A stretch of 64,000 nt of DNA from Mycolicibacterium anyangense. Its GTDB lineage: Bacteria; Actinomycetota; Actinomycetes; Mycobacteriales; Mycobacteriaceae. Shown piece by piece: positions 51,207 to 60,138 of the stretch. The translations under genes and the position numbers were made by a program. The notes beneath the pieces were generated by a model. That model saw nothing but the letters and a program-made list of their open reading frames with translations, was not told the origin of the DNA and made no database searches. The DNA lies in the NCBI RefSeq assembly GCF_010731855.1, contig NZ_AP022620.1, positions 1,488,001-1,552,000 of the forward strand. The letters run 5' to 3'. Within the stretch, counting starts at the first letter, position 1, and each line of letters begins with the position of its first letter.

Positions 51207-52682
51207 TCAGTTCAGGCTGGCCCTGCCGTCGGCACCGACGCTGACCTTGGCGCCGGCGATGTCGTCGCGCACGGTGATCGCCGCCGCTTCGGCGTCCCCG
51301 ATCACCGCCAGCGCGCGACCGCCATCGGGGGTACGCACGGTCAGGAAGGCCTTCTCGGGCCGGCCCTCGCGATCGAACGGCGCCGTCCACGATTCAACCG
51401 TGCCGTCGCCTTCCCAATCCGGATGGGAGACGGCGGTCGGCAGCTGGTCCACCTCGTCCTGCACATCCTGCCAGCGGAACTCGGCCGACGGCGGAGTGGC
51501 GCTGTAGACACCGAAGCTGTGCTTGGTCAGGAAGCCGCCGTTGGCGGTGATCAACCCGCGGGCGTCGGGTTTGGCGCGCAGCAGCTCGGTCATCGTGGCG
51601 ATGGAGTGCATGACGTAGTTGTTCCATGGGCCGCCCGCGAAGGTCAGGCCGCCGGTGACCGTCAGCGGCCGCTGTGCGTCGTCGAGCGGCAGCCCCAGTT
51701 CGGTCGCGGCGACCTGCACGGCCGACGGGAAGCACGAGTACACGTCGACATAGTCGAGGTCGTCGAGGCCCACACCGGCGAGCTCCATGGCCCTGCGGCC
51801 ACCGATCCGGATGGCCGGCGATCGATGCAATTCGTGGCGTTCGGCAATCGAGTAGGTGTCATGCGAGTCGCTACCCGCGTACGGGAAAACCCACTGGTCC
51901 TGCGGGATCTGCAGCTTATTGGCCTGCTCGGCCGAACACAGCACCACCACGGCGGCCTGGTTGACCATGTTGTTGGAGTTCATCAGCTTCGGGTACGGCC
52001 AGCTGATCATCCGGTTGTCGGGACTGGCCTGCCAGATCTGTTCGGCCGGCACGGCCTCGCGACTCCAGGCGTGCGGATTGCTCGCTGCCACCACGCTGAA
52101 CCGGGCCCACAATTCGCCGATCCGCTGCCGATGTTCGTCCATGCTCTCGCCATTGGCGATCCGCAGGGCCTGCTCGAACAGCGGGTAGACGTGCGACGGC
52201 ATGAGCAACCCGACGCGGTCCTCGGCCGGGCCGTTCATCGGCACTTCGTGTTCGGCTCCCGGCGGAACAGCCACAGTATCGTCCTGCCGCGTCCAGTCGG
52301 GCCGGATTCCCTTGGCCTTCAACCGCATCCGGGTCCGCCAGGTCTCGCCACCGGCCAACAGCACGACGTTGGATCGACCAGCCTGGATGTCCAGGCAGGC
52401 CTGATTGACCAGTGACTGCGGGGTGTTGCCGCCGACACCGGTGTAGAAGGTCGAGGCATCGGGGGCGCCGATGCGCGCGCCGAGCAGCAGCCCGGGATCG
52501 CGGTAGCGCCAGGACAGCAGGTTGACCACCCGGATGGCGTCCACGGCCTGCAGCACGCGGGGATCGGCGGCCTCGCGAGCGGCGGCGGCCATCAGGTCCA
52601 CGGGCTCGATATCGGTGGCGTCGTCGCGCTGGTTGACCTGCCCGACGCCGACGATGACCGGGGTACGCGGATCCAGGCCCAT
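51207..52682 (-). CDS. thiolase-like / lipid-transfer protein (Rv1867-like)
   Basis: A 491-residue thiolase-superfamily protein. T-P-V-I-V-G-V-G-Q-V-N opens it, the thiolase nucleophile region is V-N-Q-A-C-L-D-I-Q-A-G near 95 (Cys at the position of the acyl carrier), and the second half has N-S-N-N-M-V-N-Q-A-A near 240 and D-V-Y-S-C-F-P-S-A near 318. Proteins of this branch are usually labelled acetyl-CoA acetyltransferase or SCP-x-type and lack one or more canonical catalytic residues; here the His and Cys of the second half need alignment. A separate C-terminal domain lies after 410. It resembles Rv1867 in length. It is 74 bases upstream of the fusion gene on the same strand. Confidence 0.78.
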   Translation of the reverse strand: MGLDPRTPVIVGVGQVNQRDDATDIEPVDLMAAAAREAADPRVLQAVDAIRVVNLLSWRYRDPGLLLGARIGAPDASTFYTGVGGNTPQSLVNQACLDIQAGRSNVVLLAGGETWRTRMRLKAKGIRPDWTRQDDTVAVPPGAEHEVPMNGPAEDRVGLLMPSHVYPLFEQALRIANGESMDEHRQRIGELWARFSVVAASNPHAWSREAVPAEQIWQASPDNRMISWPYPKLMNSNNMVNQAAVVVLCSAEQANKLQIPQDQWVFPYAGSDSHDTYSIAERHELHRSPAIRIGGRRAMELAGVGLDDLDYVDVYSCFPSAVQVAATELGLPLDDAQRPLTVTGGLTFAGGPWNNYVMHSIATMTELLRAKPDARGLITANGGFLTKHSFGVYSATPPSAEFRWQDVQDEVDQLPTAVSHPDWEGDGTVESWTAPFDREGRPEKAFLTVRTPDGGRALAVIGDAEAAAITVRDDIAGAKVSVGADGRASLN

Positions 52683-52788
52683 CGGTGACTCCTTCTTCTT
52701 GACGGCTGTCGAAACCTAGCATCGCGGCCGGACAGGTCCGTGCGGCGGGCGCTGCGGTCTGACCGCCGACGGGTGCCATGATGTCCTC

Positions 52789-53535
52789 ATGACGGTCGTT
52801 CTCGTACACGGCAACCCGGAAACCGACGTGATCTGGGGCCCGCTGGTCGAGGCCTTGGGTCGCGATGATGTGGTGCGGCTGTCGCCGCCGGGATTCGGGG
52901 CTCCCCTGCCCGTGGACTTCCCGGCGACCTTCCTGGCCTACCGGGACTGGCTGGAGGCCGAACTCGAACGCTTCGACGAGCCGGTCGATCTGGTCGGGCA
53001 TGACTGGGGCGGCGGGCATGTGGTGAACGTGGTCATGCACCGCCCGGAGCTGGTCCGCAGCTGGGCCAGTGACGTCGTCGGGCTGTTCGATCCTGACTAC
53101 GTCTGGCATGACATGGCTCAGGTGTGGCAGACGCCGGGTGCCGGCGAAGAGGTCGTCGAGGCCATGATCGGCGCCCCGTTCGACGATCGGGTGGCCCAGC
53201 TGACGGGATTCGGAATCCCCCACGATGTGGCGACCGCACTGGCCTCGGGCCAGGACGAGCAGATGGGACGGGCCATCCTGGCGCTCTACCGCTCCGCCAT
53301 CCAGCCTGCGATGGCGCACGCGGGCCGCGCACTGCCGAATGCCGCTGCTCGGCCGGGGTTGTCCCTGTTGGCGACCGCGGATCCGTTCATCGGTCAGCAC
53401 GACAACCGACGGCGCGCCGCAGACCAGGCCGGCGCCCGCACCGAGGTGCTCGACGGTCTCGGGCACTGGTGGATGCTCGACGATCCCGCAAGCGGCGCTC
53501 AAGTACTGACCGCGTTCTGGGATTCGCTGGACTGA
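52789..53535 (+). CDS. alpha/beta hydrolase, haloalkane dehalogenase/epoxide hydrolase type
   Basis: A 248-residue alpha/beta hydrolase. The nucleophile is Asp in V-G-H-D-W-G-G near 65-71, as in haloalkane dehalogenases and epoxide hydrolases, not Ser. The oxyanion motif H-G-N-P-E near 7 and the catalytic His in G-L-G-H-W-W near 224 are present. The cap domain is small. The Asp nucleophile suggests cleavage of C-halogen or epoxide bonds, but the halide-stabilising Trp/Asn pair is not fully clear, so the type is uncertain. It is followed 142 bases later by the sulfatase. Confidence 0.78.
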   Translation: MTVVLVHGNPETDVIWGPLVEALGRDDVVRLSPPGFGAPLPVDFPATFLAYRDWLEAELERFDEPVDLVGHDWGGGHVVNVVMHRPELVRSWASDVVGLFDPDYVWHDMAQVWQTPGAGEEVVEAMIGAPFDDRVAQLTGFGIPHDVATALASGQDEQMGRAILALYRSAIQPAMAHAGRALPNAAARPGLSLLATADPFIGQHDNRRRAADQAGARTEVLDGLGHWWMLDDPASGAQVLTAFWDSLD

Positions 53536-53677
53536 AAGCAGCTGCGGCTCAGGGAGCCACCGGGCGGCGACCCGGAGCGGCGCTGACGGATTCCGCGATC
53601 GTCTGCGCACTGAGAAACGTGGTGTAAATATGGGATCGTCGCGGCCAAGAAGCGTGCCGCCGATCCGTGGAGGAAAT

Positions 53678-55999
53678 GTGGGCGAGCCATTCAACGGAGT
53701 CATCAAACTCGACATCCGGGACTCGGTGCCGGATTGGACACCGTACCTGCTCAAGCAGCCCCCCGAGGGTGCGCCGAATATCCTGATCGTCCTGTACGAC
53801 GACACCGGCCTGGCCGCGTGGTCGCCTTACGGCGGCCGGATCAACATGCCGACGATGGACCGGCTGGCCGACAACGGCGTGACCTACACCCAGTGGCACA
53901 CCACCGCGCTGTGTTCACCCACCCGCTCGACCTTCCTCACCGGGCGTAACCACCACGTCAACCGGTGCGCGTCGATCACCGAGGGATCGATGGGGTTCCC
54001 GGGTGCAGCGGGCCGGTTGCCCGCCGAATGCGCCACGATCGCACAGGTGTTGCAGGACAACGGGTATGGCACTTTCTGGCTCGGCAAGAACCACAATGTG
54101 CCGGTCGAGGACCTGTCTCCCGGCGGCAGCAAGTCGGAGTGGCCGCTGTCCAAGGGGTTCGACCGGTTCTACGGATTCCTGGGCGGCGAGACCAACCAGT
54201 GGTATCCCGACCTGGTCGAGGACAACCACTTCATCGAGCCCCCGTACACCCCCGAAGAGGGCTACCACCTCTCCAAAGACCTTGCCGACCAAGCCATCCG
54301 GATGCTGCGCGATCAGCGTTCATCGGCCCCGTCCAAGCCGTGGTTCATGTGGTTCTGTCCGGGCGCCAACCATGCCCCGCACCACAGCCCCCAGGAATAC
54401 ATCGACAAGTACAAGGGTGTGTTCGACGACGGCTACGAGGCCTACCGCGAATGGGTGCTGGCCCGGATGATCGAACGCGGCGTGGTGCCCGAGGGTACCG
54501 AGCTGACCCCGTTGAACCCGATGCCCGAGGACGTCGCCAACGATGCCGACTACGTGCGTCCGTGGGCGGAGCTCAACGACGACGAGAAGCGGTTGTTCTG
54601 CCGGATGGCCGAGGTGTTCGCCGGATTCTCGGAGTACACCGACGCCCAGGTGGGCCGGATCGTCGACTTCCTGGAGAAGACCGGGCAGCTCGACAACACC
54701 CTGATCTTCTACTGCGCCGACAACGGCGCATCCGGTGAGGGCACACCCAACGGGTCGGTGAACGAGAACAAGTTCTTCAACGGCTTCCCGGACAGCCTCG
54801 AAGAGAACCTGTCCTACTTCGACGAGCTGGGTACCCCCGAGACCTACAACCACTACCCGACCGGGTGGGCGGTGGCGTTCTCCACCCCGTTCCAGATGTT
54901 CAAGCGGTACTCGCAGTACGCCGGGGGCACCTGCGATCCACTGGTCATCCACTGGCCCAAGGGAATCAAGGCGCGCGGGGAGATGCGCCACCAGTACCAC
55001 CACTCCACCGACATCGTGCCCACGATCCTCGACGCGGTCGGCCTGGAGATGCCCGCGGTCTACCGGGGAGTCGACCAGTACCCGCTCAACGGCGTGTCGA
55101 TGCGGTACAGCTTCGACGACGCGCACGCACCGACCACCAAGAAGCGCCAGTACTTCTCGATGCTGGGCACCCGGGGCATCTGGCAGGACGGCTGGAAGGC
55201 CGCCGCCCTGCACGCCCCGATCAGTGGCAAGGGCCACTTCGACCAGGATCAGTGGGAGCTCTACCACGTCGACGAGGACCGGGCGGAATCGCGCAACCTC
55301 GCCGACGAGCACCCGGAGAAGCTGCAGGAGCTGATCGACGCCTGGTTCGAGGAAGCGGAAGCGAATTTCGTTCTGCCGCTTGATGACCGGCCGGCAATCG
55401 AGCAGATCAACGACGAACGCCCGCAAGGCGAGCCGCCCCGGTCCCGCTACATCTACTTCCCCGAAACGGCGCCGGTGCCCGAGTCGACGGCGGTCAACAT
55501 CCGCGGCCGGTCCTACAAGATCCTGGCCGATGTGGAGGTCACCGAGGAGTCCGAGGGCGTGATCTTCGCGCACGGCTCACGCTTCGGTGGACACACCCTG
55601 TTCATCAAGGACCGCAAGCTGCACTACGTCTACAACTTCCTGGGTATCAAGCCGGAGCAGACGTTCGTCTCCCCCGTGCTCGAGCCCGGTCAGTTGACGC
55701 TGGGCGTGGAGTTCATCCGAGAGGGCGCCGGCGAGCACATGGAATCGCTGGGCACCGCGAAACTGTACGTGGGCGAACAGGTGGTGGCCGAGGGGCCGAT
55801 GCGAGCCCAGATCGGTCCCTTCACGCTGTGCGGCGACGGGCTGTGCGTGGGCTACGACAGCGCCGACCCGGTGAGCCGGTCCTACCCCCCGAACTTCCCG
55901 TTCCACGGCGGCCGCATCGTCGGTGTGGCCGTCGACGTCGGCGAGGATCAATACCTCGATCTGGAGAAGCTGGCCGCCGCGGCATTCGCTCGCGACTGA
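53678..55999 (+). CDS. arylsulfatase-family sulfatase, Rv0711-like
   Basis: A 773-residue type I sulfatase. C79-S-P-T-R with L-T-G-R is the formylglycine site, D-D is at 41-42, and G-K-N-H near 146 replaces GKWH. It opens F-N-G-V-I-K-L-D-I-R-D-S, and later L-G-T-R-G-I-W-Q-D-G-W, N-G-A-S-G-E-G-T-P-N-G-S and the C-terminal beta domain all match M. tuberculosis AtsA (Rv0711, 787 aa) as remembered. No signal peptide. Start: GTG at 53678 has GGAGG 4 bases upstream; the frame runs upstream but without coding character. Compare with the paralogue at 34245, which differs in the N-terminus and in motifs. Confidence 0.88.
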   Translation: MGEPFNGVIKLDIRDSVPDWTPYLLKQPPEGAPNILIVLYDDTGLAAWSPYGGRINMPTMDRLADNGVTYTQWHTTALCSPTRSTFLTGRNHHVNRCASITEGSMGFPGAAGRLPAECATIAQVLQDNGYGTFWLGKNHNVPVEDLSPGGSKSEWPLSKGFDRFYGFLGGETNQWYPDLVEDNHFIEPPYTPEEGYHLSKDLADQAIRMLRDQRSSAPSKPWFMWFCPGANHAPHHSPQEYIDKYKGVFDDGYEAYREWVLARMIERGVVPEGTELTPLNPMPEDVANDADYVRPWAELNDDEKRLFCRMAEVFAGFSEYTDAQVGRIVDFLEKTGQLDNTLIFYCADNGASGEGTPNGSVNENKFFNGFPDSLEENLSYFDELGTPETYNHYPTGWAVAFSTPFQMFKRYSQYAGGTCDPLVIHWPKGIKARGEMRHQYHHSTDIVPTILDAVGLEMPAVYRGVDQYPLNGVSMRYSFDDAHAPTTKKRQYFSMLGTRGIWQDGWKAAALHAPISGKGHFDQDQWELYHVDEDRAESRNLADEHPEKLQELIDAWFEEAEANFVLPLDDRPAIEQINDERPQGEPPRSRYIYFPETAPVPESTAVNIRGRSYKILADVEVTEESEGVIFAHGSRFGGHTLFIKDRKLHYVYNFLGIKPEQTFVSPVLEPGQLTLGVEFIREGAGEHMESLGTAKLYVGEQVVAEGPMRAQIGPFTLCGDGLCVGYDSADPVSRSYPPNFPFHGGRIVGVAVDVGEDQYLDLEKLAAAAFARD

Positions 56000-56005
56000 T
56001 CTAGT

Positions 56006-56023
56006 CAGTACCCTCCGGTACTG
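56006..56023. promoter_or_regulatory. 7-bp inverted repeat in the promoter of the HNH gene
   Basis: CAGTACC, 4 bases, GGTACTG, a perfect palindrome 7 bases past the sulfatase stop and directly before the SOS box. Its end overlaps a -10-like TACTGT (56019-56024). It might terminate the sulfatase transcript or bind a regulator. Confidence 0.4.
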
Positions 56024-56039
56024 TAGAACGTATGTTCGA
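56024..56039 (+). promoter_or_regulatory. LexA (SOS) box on the start codon of the HNH gene
   Basis: TAGAACGTATGTTCGA has the intact core GAAC-N4-GTTC of the mycobacterial SOS box (TCGAAC-N4-GTTCGA), one mismatch in the flank. The ATG start at 56032 lies inside it, so LexA would block a leaderless message from the -10 TACTGT. Confidence 0.75.
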
Positions 56040-57312
56040 ATCGGTACTGGAGATCGACACCGGTGCGGAGGAATCCGTGCTGGTGGAGCGTATTGCCGCC
56101 CTGGAGCGGCTCAAGGCCGCGGCCGCCGCCGGACAGGCGCGGCTGGCCGCAGCCTTGGATGCGTCGCGCCGAGCGGCAGAGGAGGCGACCGGGGTCCCCG
56201 CGGCCAAACGCGGCCGCGGGGTCGGCGCCGAAGTGGCGCTGGCGCGCCGGGACTCCCCGGCGCGCGGAGGGCGGCACCTGGGCTTCGCAAAGGCCTTGGT
56301 CTACGAGATGCCACACACCCTGGCCGCCCTGGAACAGGGCTGGTTGTCGGAATGGCGGGCCACGCTGGTGGTCCGCGAGTCCGCCTGCCTCGACGTCGGG
56401 GATCGGCGGCGCCTGGACGCCGAACTGTGCTCCGACCCCGCCGCCTTGGACGGGCTCGGTGACGCGGCGTTGATCGCCGCGGCCAAGGCCATCGCCTACC
56501 GCCTTGATCCGCATGCGGTGGTCGACCGGGCGGCCAGAGCGGCCGGTGAGCGGACGGTCACGATTCGGCCTGCCCCCGACACCATGACGTATCTGACCGC
56601 GTTACTGCCGGTGGCCCAGGGCGTGTCGGTCTATGCCGCGCTCAAACACCAGGCGGATGTGCGCGTCGACGGACGCACGCGGGGGCAGGTGATGGCCGAC
56701 GCTCTCGTCGAGCGCGTCACCGGGCGGCCCGCCGACCAACCCGTGCCGGTCGCGGTGAACGTGGTGATCTCGGATCAGGCGCTGCTGGGCGCCGAACACG
56801 CTGCCGCGGCGATCGTCGGTTACGGGTCCGTGCCGTCGGCGGTGGCGCAGGCCATGGTGCTCGGCGCCGTCGAGGACGAGCGGTCACGCGCCACGCTGCG
56901 GCGGCTCTACGCCAACCCCGGCAGCGGTGCGCTGGTGGCCTTGGAATCCCGAGCCCGCATCTTCCCGAAGGCTCTGGCGGAGTTCATCGTGCTGCGGGAT
57001 CAACGCTGCCGCACGCCGTACTGCGACGCCCCTATCCGGCACAGCGACCATGCCATGCCGCATCGCCGCGGTGGGGCCACCAGCGCCCGAAACGGCGCCG
57101 GGTTGTGCGAAGCCTGCAACTACACCAAGGAAGCGCGCGGCTGGACAGTCGTCACCAGTCAGGAAAAGGGCAGGCACACAGCTGAATTCAGCACTCCGAC
57201 CGGGGCCCACTACCACTCCGTCGCGCCACCGGCGCCTGGCACACCCACAACGCCGACCAGCACGGCGGAAATGTACCTGAATGGAGAGCTGATTCGGGTG
57301 ATCGCGGCCTGA
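56032..57312 (+). CDS. 13E12/DUF222-type HNH endonuclease protein
   Basis: A 426-residue protein of the mycobacterial 13E12 repeat family: a helical DUF222 domain (about residues 1-310) and a C-terminal HNH nuclease domain. The HNH part is C-R-T-P-Y-C near 326, then D-H-A-M-P-H-R-R-G-G near 338 and N-G-A-G-L-C-E-A-C-N near 355, with the two CxxC-like pairs that bind structural zinc. It may cleave DNA; no target is known. Members of this family in M. tuberculosis are DNA-damage inducible with LexA sites, in line with the SOS box on the start codon here. Confidence 0.88.
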   Translation: MFESVLEIDTGAEESVLVERIAALERLKAAAAAGQARLAAALDASRRAAEEATGVPAAKRGRGVGAEVALARRDSPARGGRHLGFAKALVYEMPHTLAALEQGWLSEWRATLVVRESACLDVGDRRRLDAELCSDPAALDGLGDAALIAAAKAIAYRLDPHAVVDRAARAAGERTVTIRPAPDTMTYLTALLPVAQGVSVYAALKHQADVRVDGRTRGQVMADALVERVTGRPADQPVPVAVNVVISDQALLGAEHAAAAIVGYGSVPSAVAQAMVLGAVEDERSRATLRRLYANPGSGALVALESRARIFPKALAEFIVLRDQRCRTPYCDAPIRHSDHAMPHRRGGATSARNGAGLCEACNYTKEARGWTVVTSQEKGRHTAEFSTPTGAHYHSVAPPAPGTPTTPTSTAEMYLNGELIRVIAA

Positions 57313-57376
57313 CCGGGTTTGCCCTACCGCTTTTGGGGTACGGGACCATGCGTCCCGACAAAGAAAGTGAGACGGC

Positions 57377-57820
57377 ATGACTTTCGGAAGACCGGCATCG
57401 CGAGTTGCGCTGACGCTCGCCAGTGGAGCGGCCGTGCTCGCCTTGGCCGTCGGCTGTGGGAGCAATGGCAGCGGCGGATCAGAGAGCAGCAGCACCGTGG
57501 CGCCGACCTCCAGTGAGGTGACGGTGCCCTCGGTCACCATGACGACCAGTCCGGCCGCCGGCGACATGACGACCACCGAGGCGCCGGCCGGCCCCACCGG
57601 CAGCGGCGGTCCCGGCGGTGGCGGCGGTGCGATCCCCGGTGGCCCGACCGGCAGCGGCGGACCCGGCGGCGGCGGGGGCGCGATCCCCGGTGGCCCGACC
57701 GGCAGCGGCGGACCCGGCGGCGGCAGCGGCTCCATTCCCGGGGTTGGCAGCGGCGGTGGCGGCCCCAACGGGGGCGGCGGCTGCATCAACGGTGTCGGCT
57801 GCCTCGGAACGGGCGGCTGA
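57377..57820 (+). CDS. glycine-rich repeat lipoprotein
   Basis: A 147-residue exported lipoprotein. The signal peptide ends in the lipobox L-A-V-G-C (Cys27). A Ser/Thr-rich linker of about 45 residues follows, then three 17-residue repeats G-P-T-G-S-G-G-P-G-G-G-G-G-A-I-P-G (residues 72-122), and a Gly-rich end with two cysteines (G-C-I-N-G-V-G-C). It resembles no known family beyond low-complexity cell-surface proteins. It is not a PE-PGRS protein because no PE domain is present. It follows the HNH gene by 64 bases on the same strand. Confidence 0.65.
   Translation: MTFGRPASRVALTLASGAAVLALAVGCGSNGSGGSESSSTVAPTSSEVTVPSVTMTTSPAAGDMTTTEAPAGPTGSGGPGGGGGAIPGGPTGSGGPGGGGGAIPGGPTGSGGPGGGSGSIPGVGSGGGGPNGGGGCINGVGCLGTGG
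57590..57742 (+). repeat. three 51-bp in-frame tandem repeats
   Basis: Three consecutive copies of a 51-base unit that encode the 17-residue glycine-rich repeat. Copies 1 and 2 code for the same 17 residues, and copy 3 has two Gly/Ala-to-Ser changes. Variation in copy number between strains is likely because of the high identity at DNA level. Confidence 0.8.
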
Positions 57821-57835
57821 CACCAGCCTCGAGCA

Positions 57836-58702
57836 TCAGTCGGCGGTTCGTGCGGATCTTCCGCTCGAACCGCCGCTGTGCGCGGTCTTCTGGACCGCTG
57901 CCCTACGCTGCGCGCCGTGGTCGCCGGCGGAGTTCGACGCTGCCGACCGTCCGGTCGCGCCTGTGCTCCGTTTCGGGGCGGGCGACACTGCAGTAGTGGC
58001 CTCGGCGGTCACCGACGACGTCGGACCGGCAGTCAACGCAGCCGGCGGGGTGAACGGCGCGATGGCGTCGGCCACGATCTCGCGGATGTCGAGGACGTCA
58101 TGAACCGACCCACCCCGCTCCTGGGCAGTAGGCCCGCCCGGGGTGAACACACCGAAGAGTTGCACGGTGCTATTGGGAACGGTCGGCACCTGGACACCGT
58201 TGAGGAATGCTCCCGCCATGATGGCGACGATGTTGAGCGGGTTCTGAACGGCCAGAACGGCCCCGCCAGCCAGGCTGAGCAGCGGAGCGGCCGGGATGCC
58301 CACGATCCGCGACAGCACATCGAGACTGACGACGACACCCAGTACATTGACCAGGTTGGTGGCCTGCGATGTCACGACGGCCAGTAACCCCGCCGGCGTC
58401 GGATTCCCCGAAAGGTAGGCGGCATAGGCCTTTTGGTTCTGAAGAACCTTGGTGAGAACCGGCACTGGGTCGGCGGCGAGGCGATCGGCCAGCGTCTTGA
58501 TGTTCTCGACCGTCTCGGTGGCCACCTGGATCAGTGACGTGATCGGATCGGCGGCCAGCTGCACCTCCGCGGACACCGTTCGCGGCGCGGACACCACCGC
58601 CGTATCGGCCGGCGCCATCGGGTTGACGGCGATCATCATCGCGCCGACGACGGCCACTGCCGACAATCCAGGCCGGCGCAGAGCAGTAGACATGAGAGCC
58701 AT
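57836..58702 (-). CDS. secreted mycobacterial protein of unknown function
   Basis: A 288-residue exported protein. The signal peptide covers about 1-45 (long, Ala-rich). The mature part has hydrophobic helices near 100-130 and 150-175 (A-G-G-A-V-L-A-V-Q-N-P-L-N-I-V-A), then a Thr/Ser/Pro-rich, basic tail from 230 on. It looks like proteins of cell-surface location found in mycobacteria and is not an enzyme I recognise. Its ATG overlaps the aldehyde dehydrogenase stop by 1 base (TGATG), so it is translated with that gene. Start at 58702 or Met 4. Confidence 0.65.
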   Translation of the reverse strand: MALMSTALRRPGLSAVAVVGAMMIAVNPMAPADTAVVSAPRTVSAEVQLAADPITSLIQVATETVENIKTLADRLAADPVPVLTKVLQNQKAYAAYLSGNPTPAGLLAVVTSQATNLVNVLGVVVSLDVLSRIVGIPAAPLLSLAGGAVLAVQNPLNIVAIMAGAFLNGVQVPTVPNSTVQLFGVFTPGGPTAQERGGSVHDVLDIREIVADAIAPFTPPAALTAGPTSSVTAEATTAVSPAPKRSTGATGRSAASNSAGDHGAQRRAAVQKTAHSGGSSGRSARTAD

Positions 58703-60138
58703 CAGTCGTCGGCCGGACCCACCCGATAGATCGACTTCAGCGCGAAGAACGCCTCCAGGCCTTCGGGTCCCAATTCGCGGCCGATCCCACTGGCCTTCAC
58801 CCCGCCGAACGGCGCGCGGAAGTCCAGTTGATAGTCGTTGACACCGACGGTGCCGGTATGGACCGCCCGCGCCACTTCGGTGGCACGCTCGTCATCGGTG
58901 GACCACACCGTTCCCGCCAGACCGAACTCGCTGTCGTTGGCCAGCGCGATGGCTTCCTCGTCGCTGTCGTACGGGATCACCGCCAGCACGGGTCCGAAGA
59001 TCTCCTCCTGGGCGATCCGGTCGGAGTTGCGCACATCGGCGAACACCGTCGGGGACACGAACCAGCCGCGCGGCTGATCCGCCGGAACACCGCCGCCCGC
59101 AATAAGTTTCGCATCACTGTTCTTGCCGGCGGCGATGTACTCGAGCACCCGATCGCGCTGCCTGCGACTCACCACAGGGCCGATGTCGGTGGCGGTGTCC
59201 AGCGGGTCGCCGACCGTCAGCCCACCGACCATCTCCGCGAGCGCCCCGAGTATCTCGTCGTAGCGGGAGCGCGGCGCCAGGATCCGCGAGCTCAGGTGGC
59301 AGGTCTGCCCATTGTTGACCAATGACGCCACCCGAAGGCCCTTCATCGTGGCGTCCAGATCTGCGTCGTCGAGGATGATCGCCGCGGACTTGCCACCCAG
59401 TTCCAGGGTGACCGGCCGCAGCAGTCGCCCGCAGACTTCACCGATGATCCGGCCGGCCGCCGTCGACCCGGTGAATGTCACCTTGTCCACCCCGGGGTGG
59501 GACACCAGGTGCTGACCGGCCGCCACGCCGCCGGGCACGATGTTCAGCACACCCGGCGGCAGACCGGCTTCCTGCGCGGCCTCGGCGAACACCAACGCGT
59601 CCAGTGCGGTCTCCGGTGCCGCCTTGAGGACCACCGTGCATCCGGCGGCCAGTGCGGGCGCGAGTTTGAAGGCAGCCAACGCCTGCGGATAGTTCCAGGG
59701 CACGATCGCGGCCACCACACCGATGGCTTCCCGGCGCACGATCGTGTGCCCGATCATGCTGGGCCGAATCTCCTCGATCGGGGTCTCGGTGATCAGGTGT
59801 GCGTAGTAACGAAGCAGCGCAGCCGGAAAGCGTCCATTTGCGCCGCGGGACAACGACATCGGCATGCCGTTCTCCCGGGTCACCAGTTCGTCGGTGGTCC
59901 GGGCCCGCCTGTCCAGCGCCACCGCGAACGCACCGAGAAGTTCGGCCCGGTGATCGGGTGAAGTGGCCTGCCACGCCGGCAGTGCCGCCCGGGCCGCGGC
60001 CACCGCGGCATCGACGTCGGCCTCGGTGGCGCTGGCGCCGTCACCGAGTGGTTCGCCGGTGGCGGCCTCGATCACGGGCTCTACCATGTCGGCGATCAGG
60101 AACCGACCGTCGATGAAAAGTCTTGCTGTACCGCTCAT
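58702..60138 (-). CDS. NAD(P)-dependent aldehyde dehydrogenase
   Basis: A 478-residue aldehyde dehydrogenase. Catalytic Cys in G-Q-T-C near 278, general base Glu in L-E-L-G-G-K near 246, and the cofactor region F-T-G-S-T near 222 and P-W-N-Y-P near 148 are all in place, so the enzyme is likely active. It oxidises an aldehyde to acid or acyl-CoA-forming substrate; substrate unknown. Its ATG overlaps the CoA-transferase stop by 4 bases, and the secreted protein's ATG overlaps its own stop: a three-gene translationally coupled operon. Confidence 0.9.
   Translation of the reverse strand: MSGTARLFIDGRFLIADMVEPVIEAATGEPLGDGASATEADVDAAVAAARAALPAWQATSPDHRAELLGAFAVALDRRARTTDELVTRENGMPMSLSRGANGRFPAALLRYYAHLITETPIEEIRPSMIGHTIVRREAIGVVAAIVPWNYPQALAAFKLAPALAAGCTVVLKAAPETALDALVFAEAAQEAGLPPGVLNIVPGGVAAGQHLVSHPGVDKVTFTGSTAAGRIIGEVCGRLLRPVTLELGGKSAAIILDDADLDATMKGLRVASLVNNGQTCHLSSRILAPRSRYDEILGALAEMVGGLTVGDPLDTATDIGPVVSRRQRDRVLEYIAAGKNSDAKLIAGGGVPADQPRGWFVSPTVFADVRNSDRIAQEEIFGPVLAVIPYDSDEEAIALANDSEFGLAGTVWSTDDERATEVARAVHTGTVGVNDYQLDFRAPFGGVKASGIGRELGPEGLEAFFALKSIYRVGPADD

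Noticed and set aside
57377..57820. PE-PGRS protein
   Set aside because: Gly-rich, but no PE domain is present; an N-terminal lipobox and exact 17-residue repeats point to a lipoprotein.
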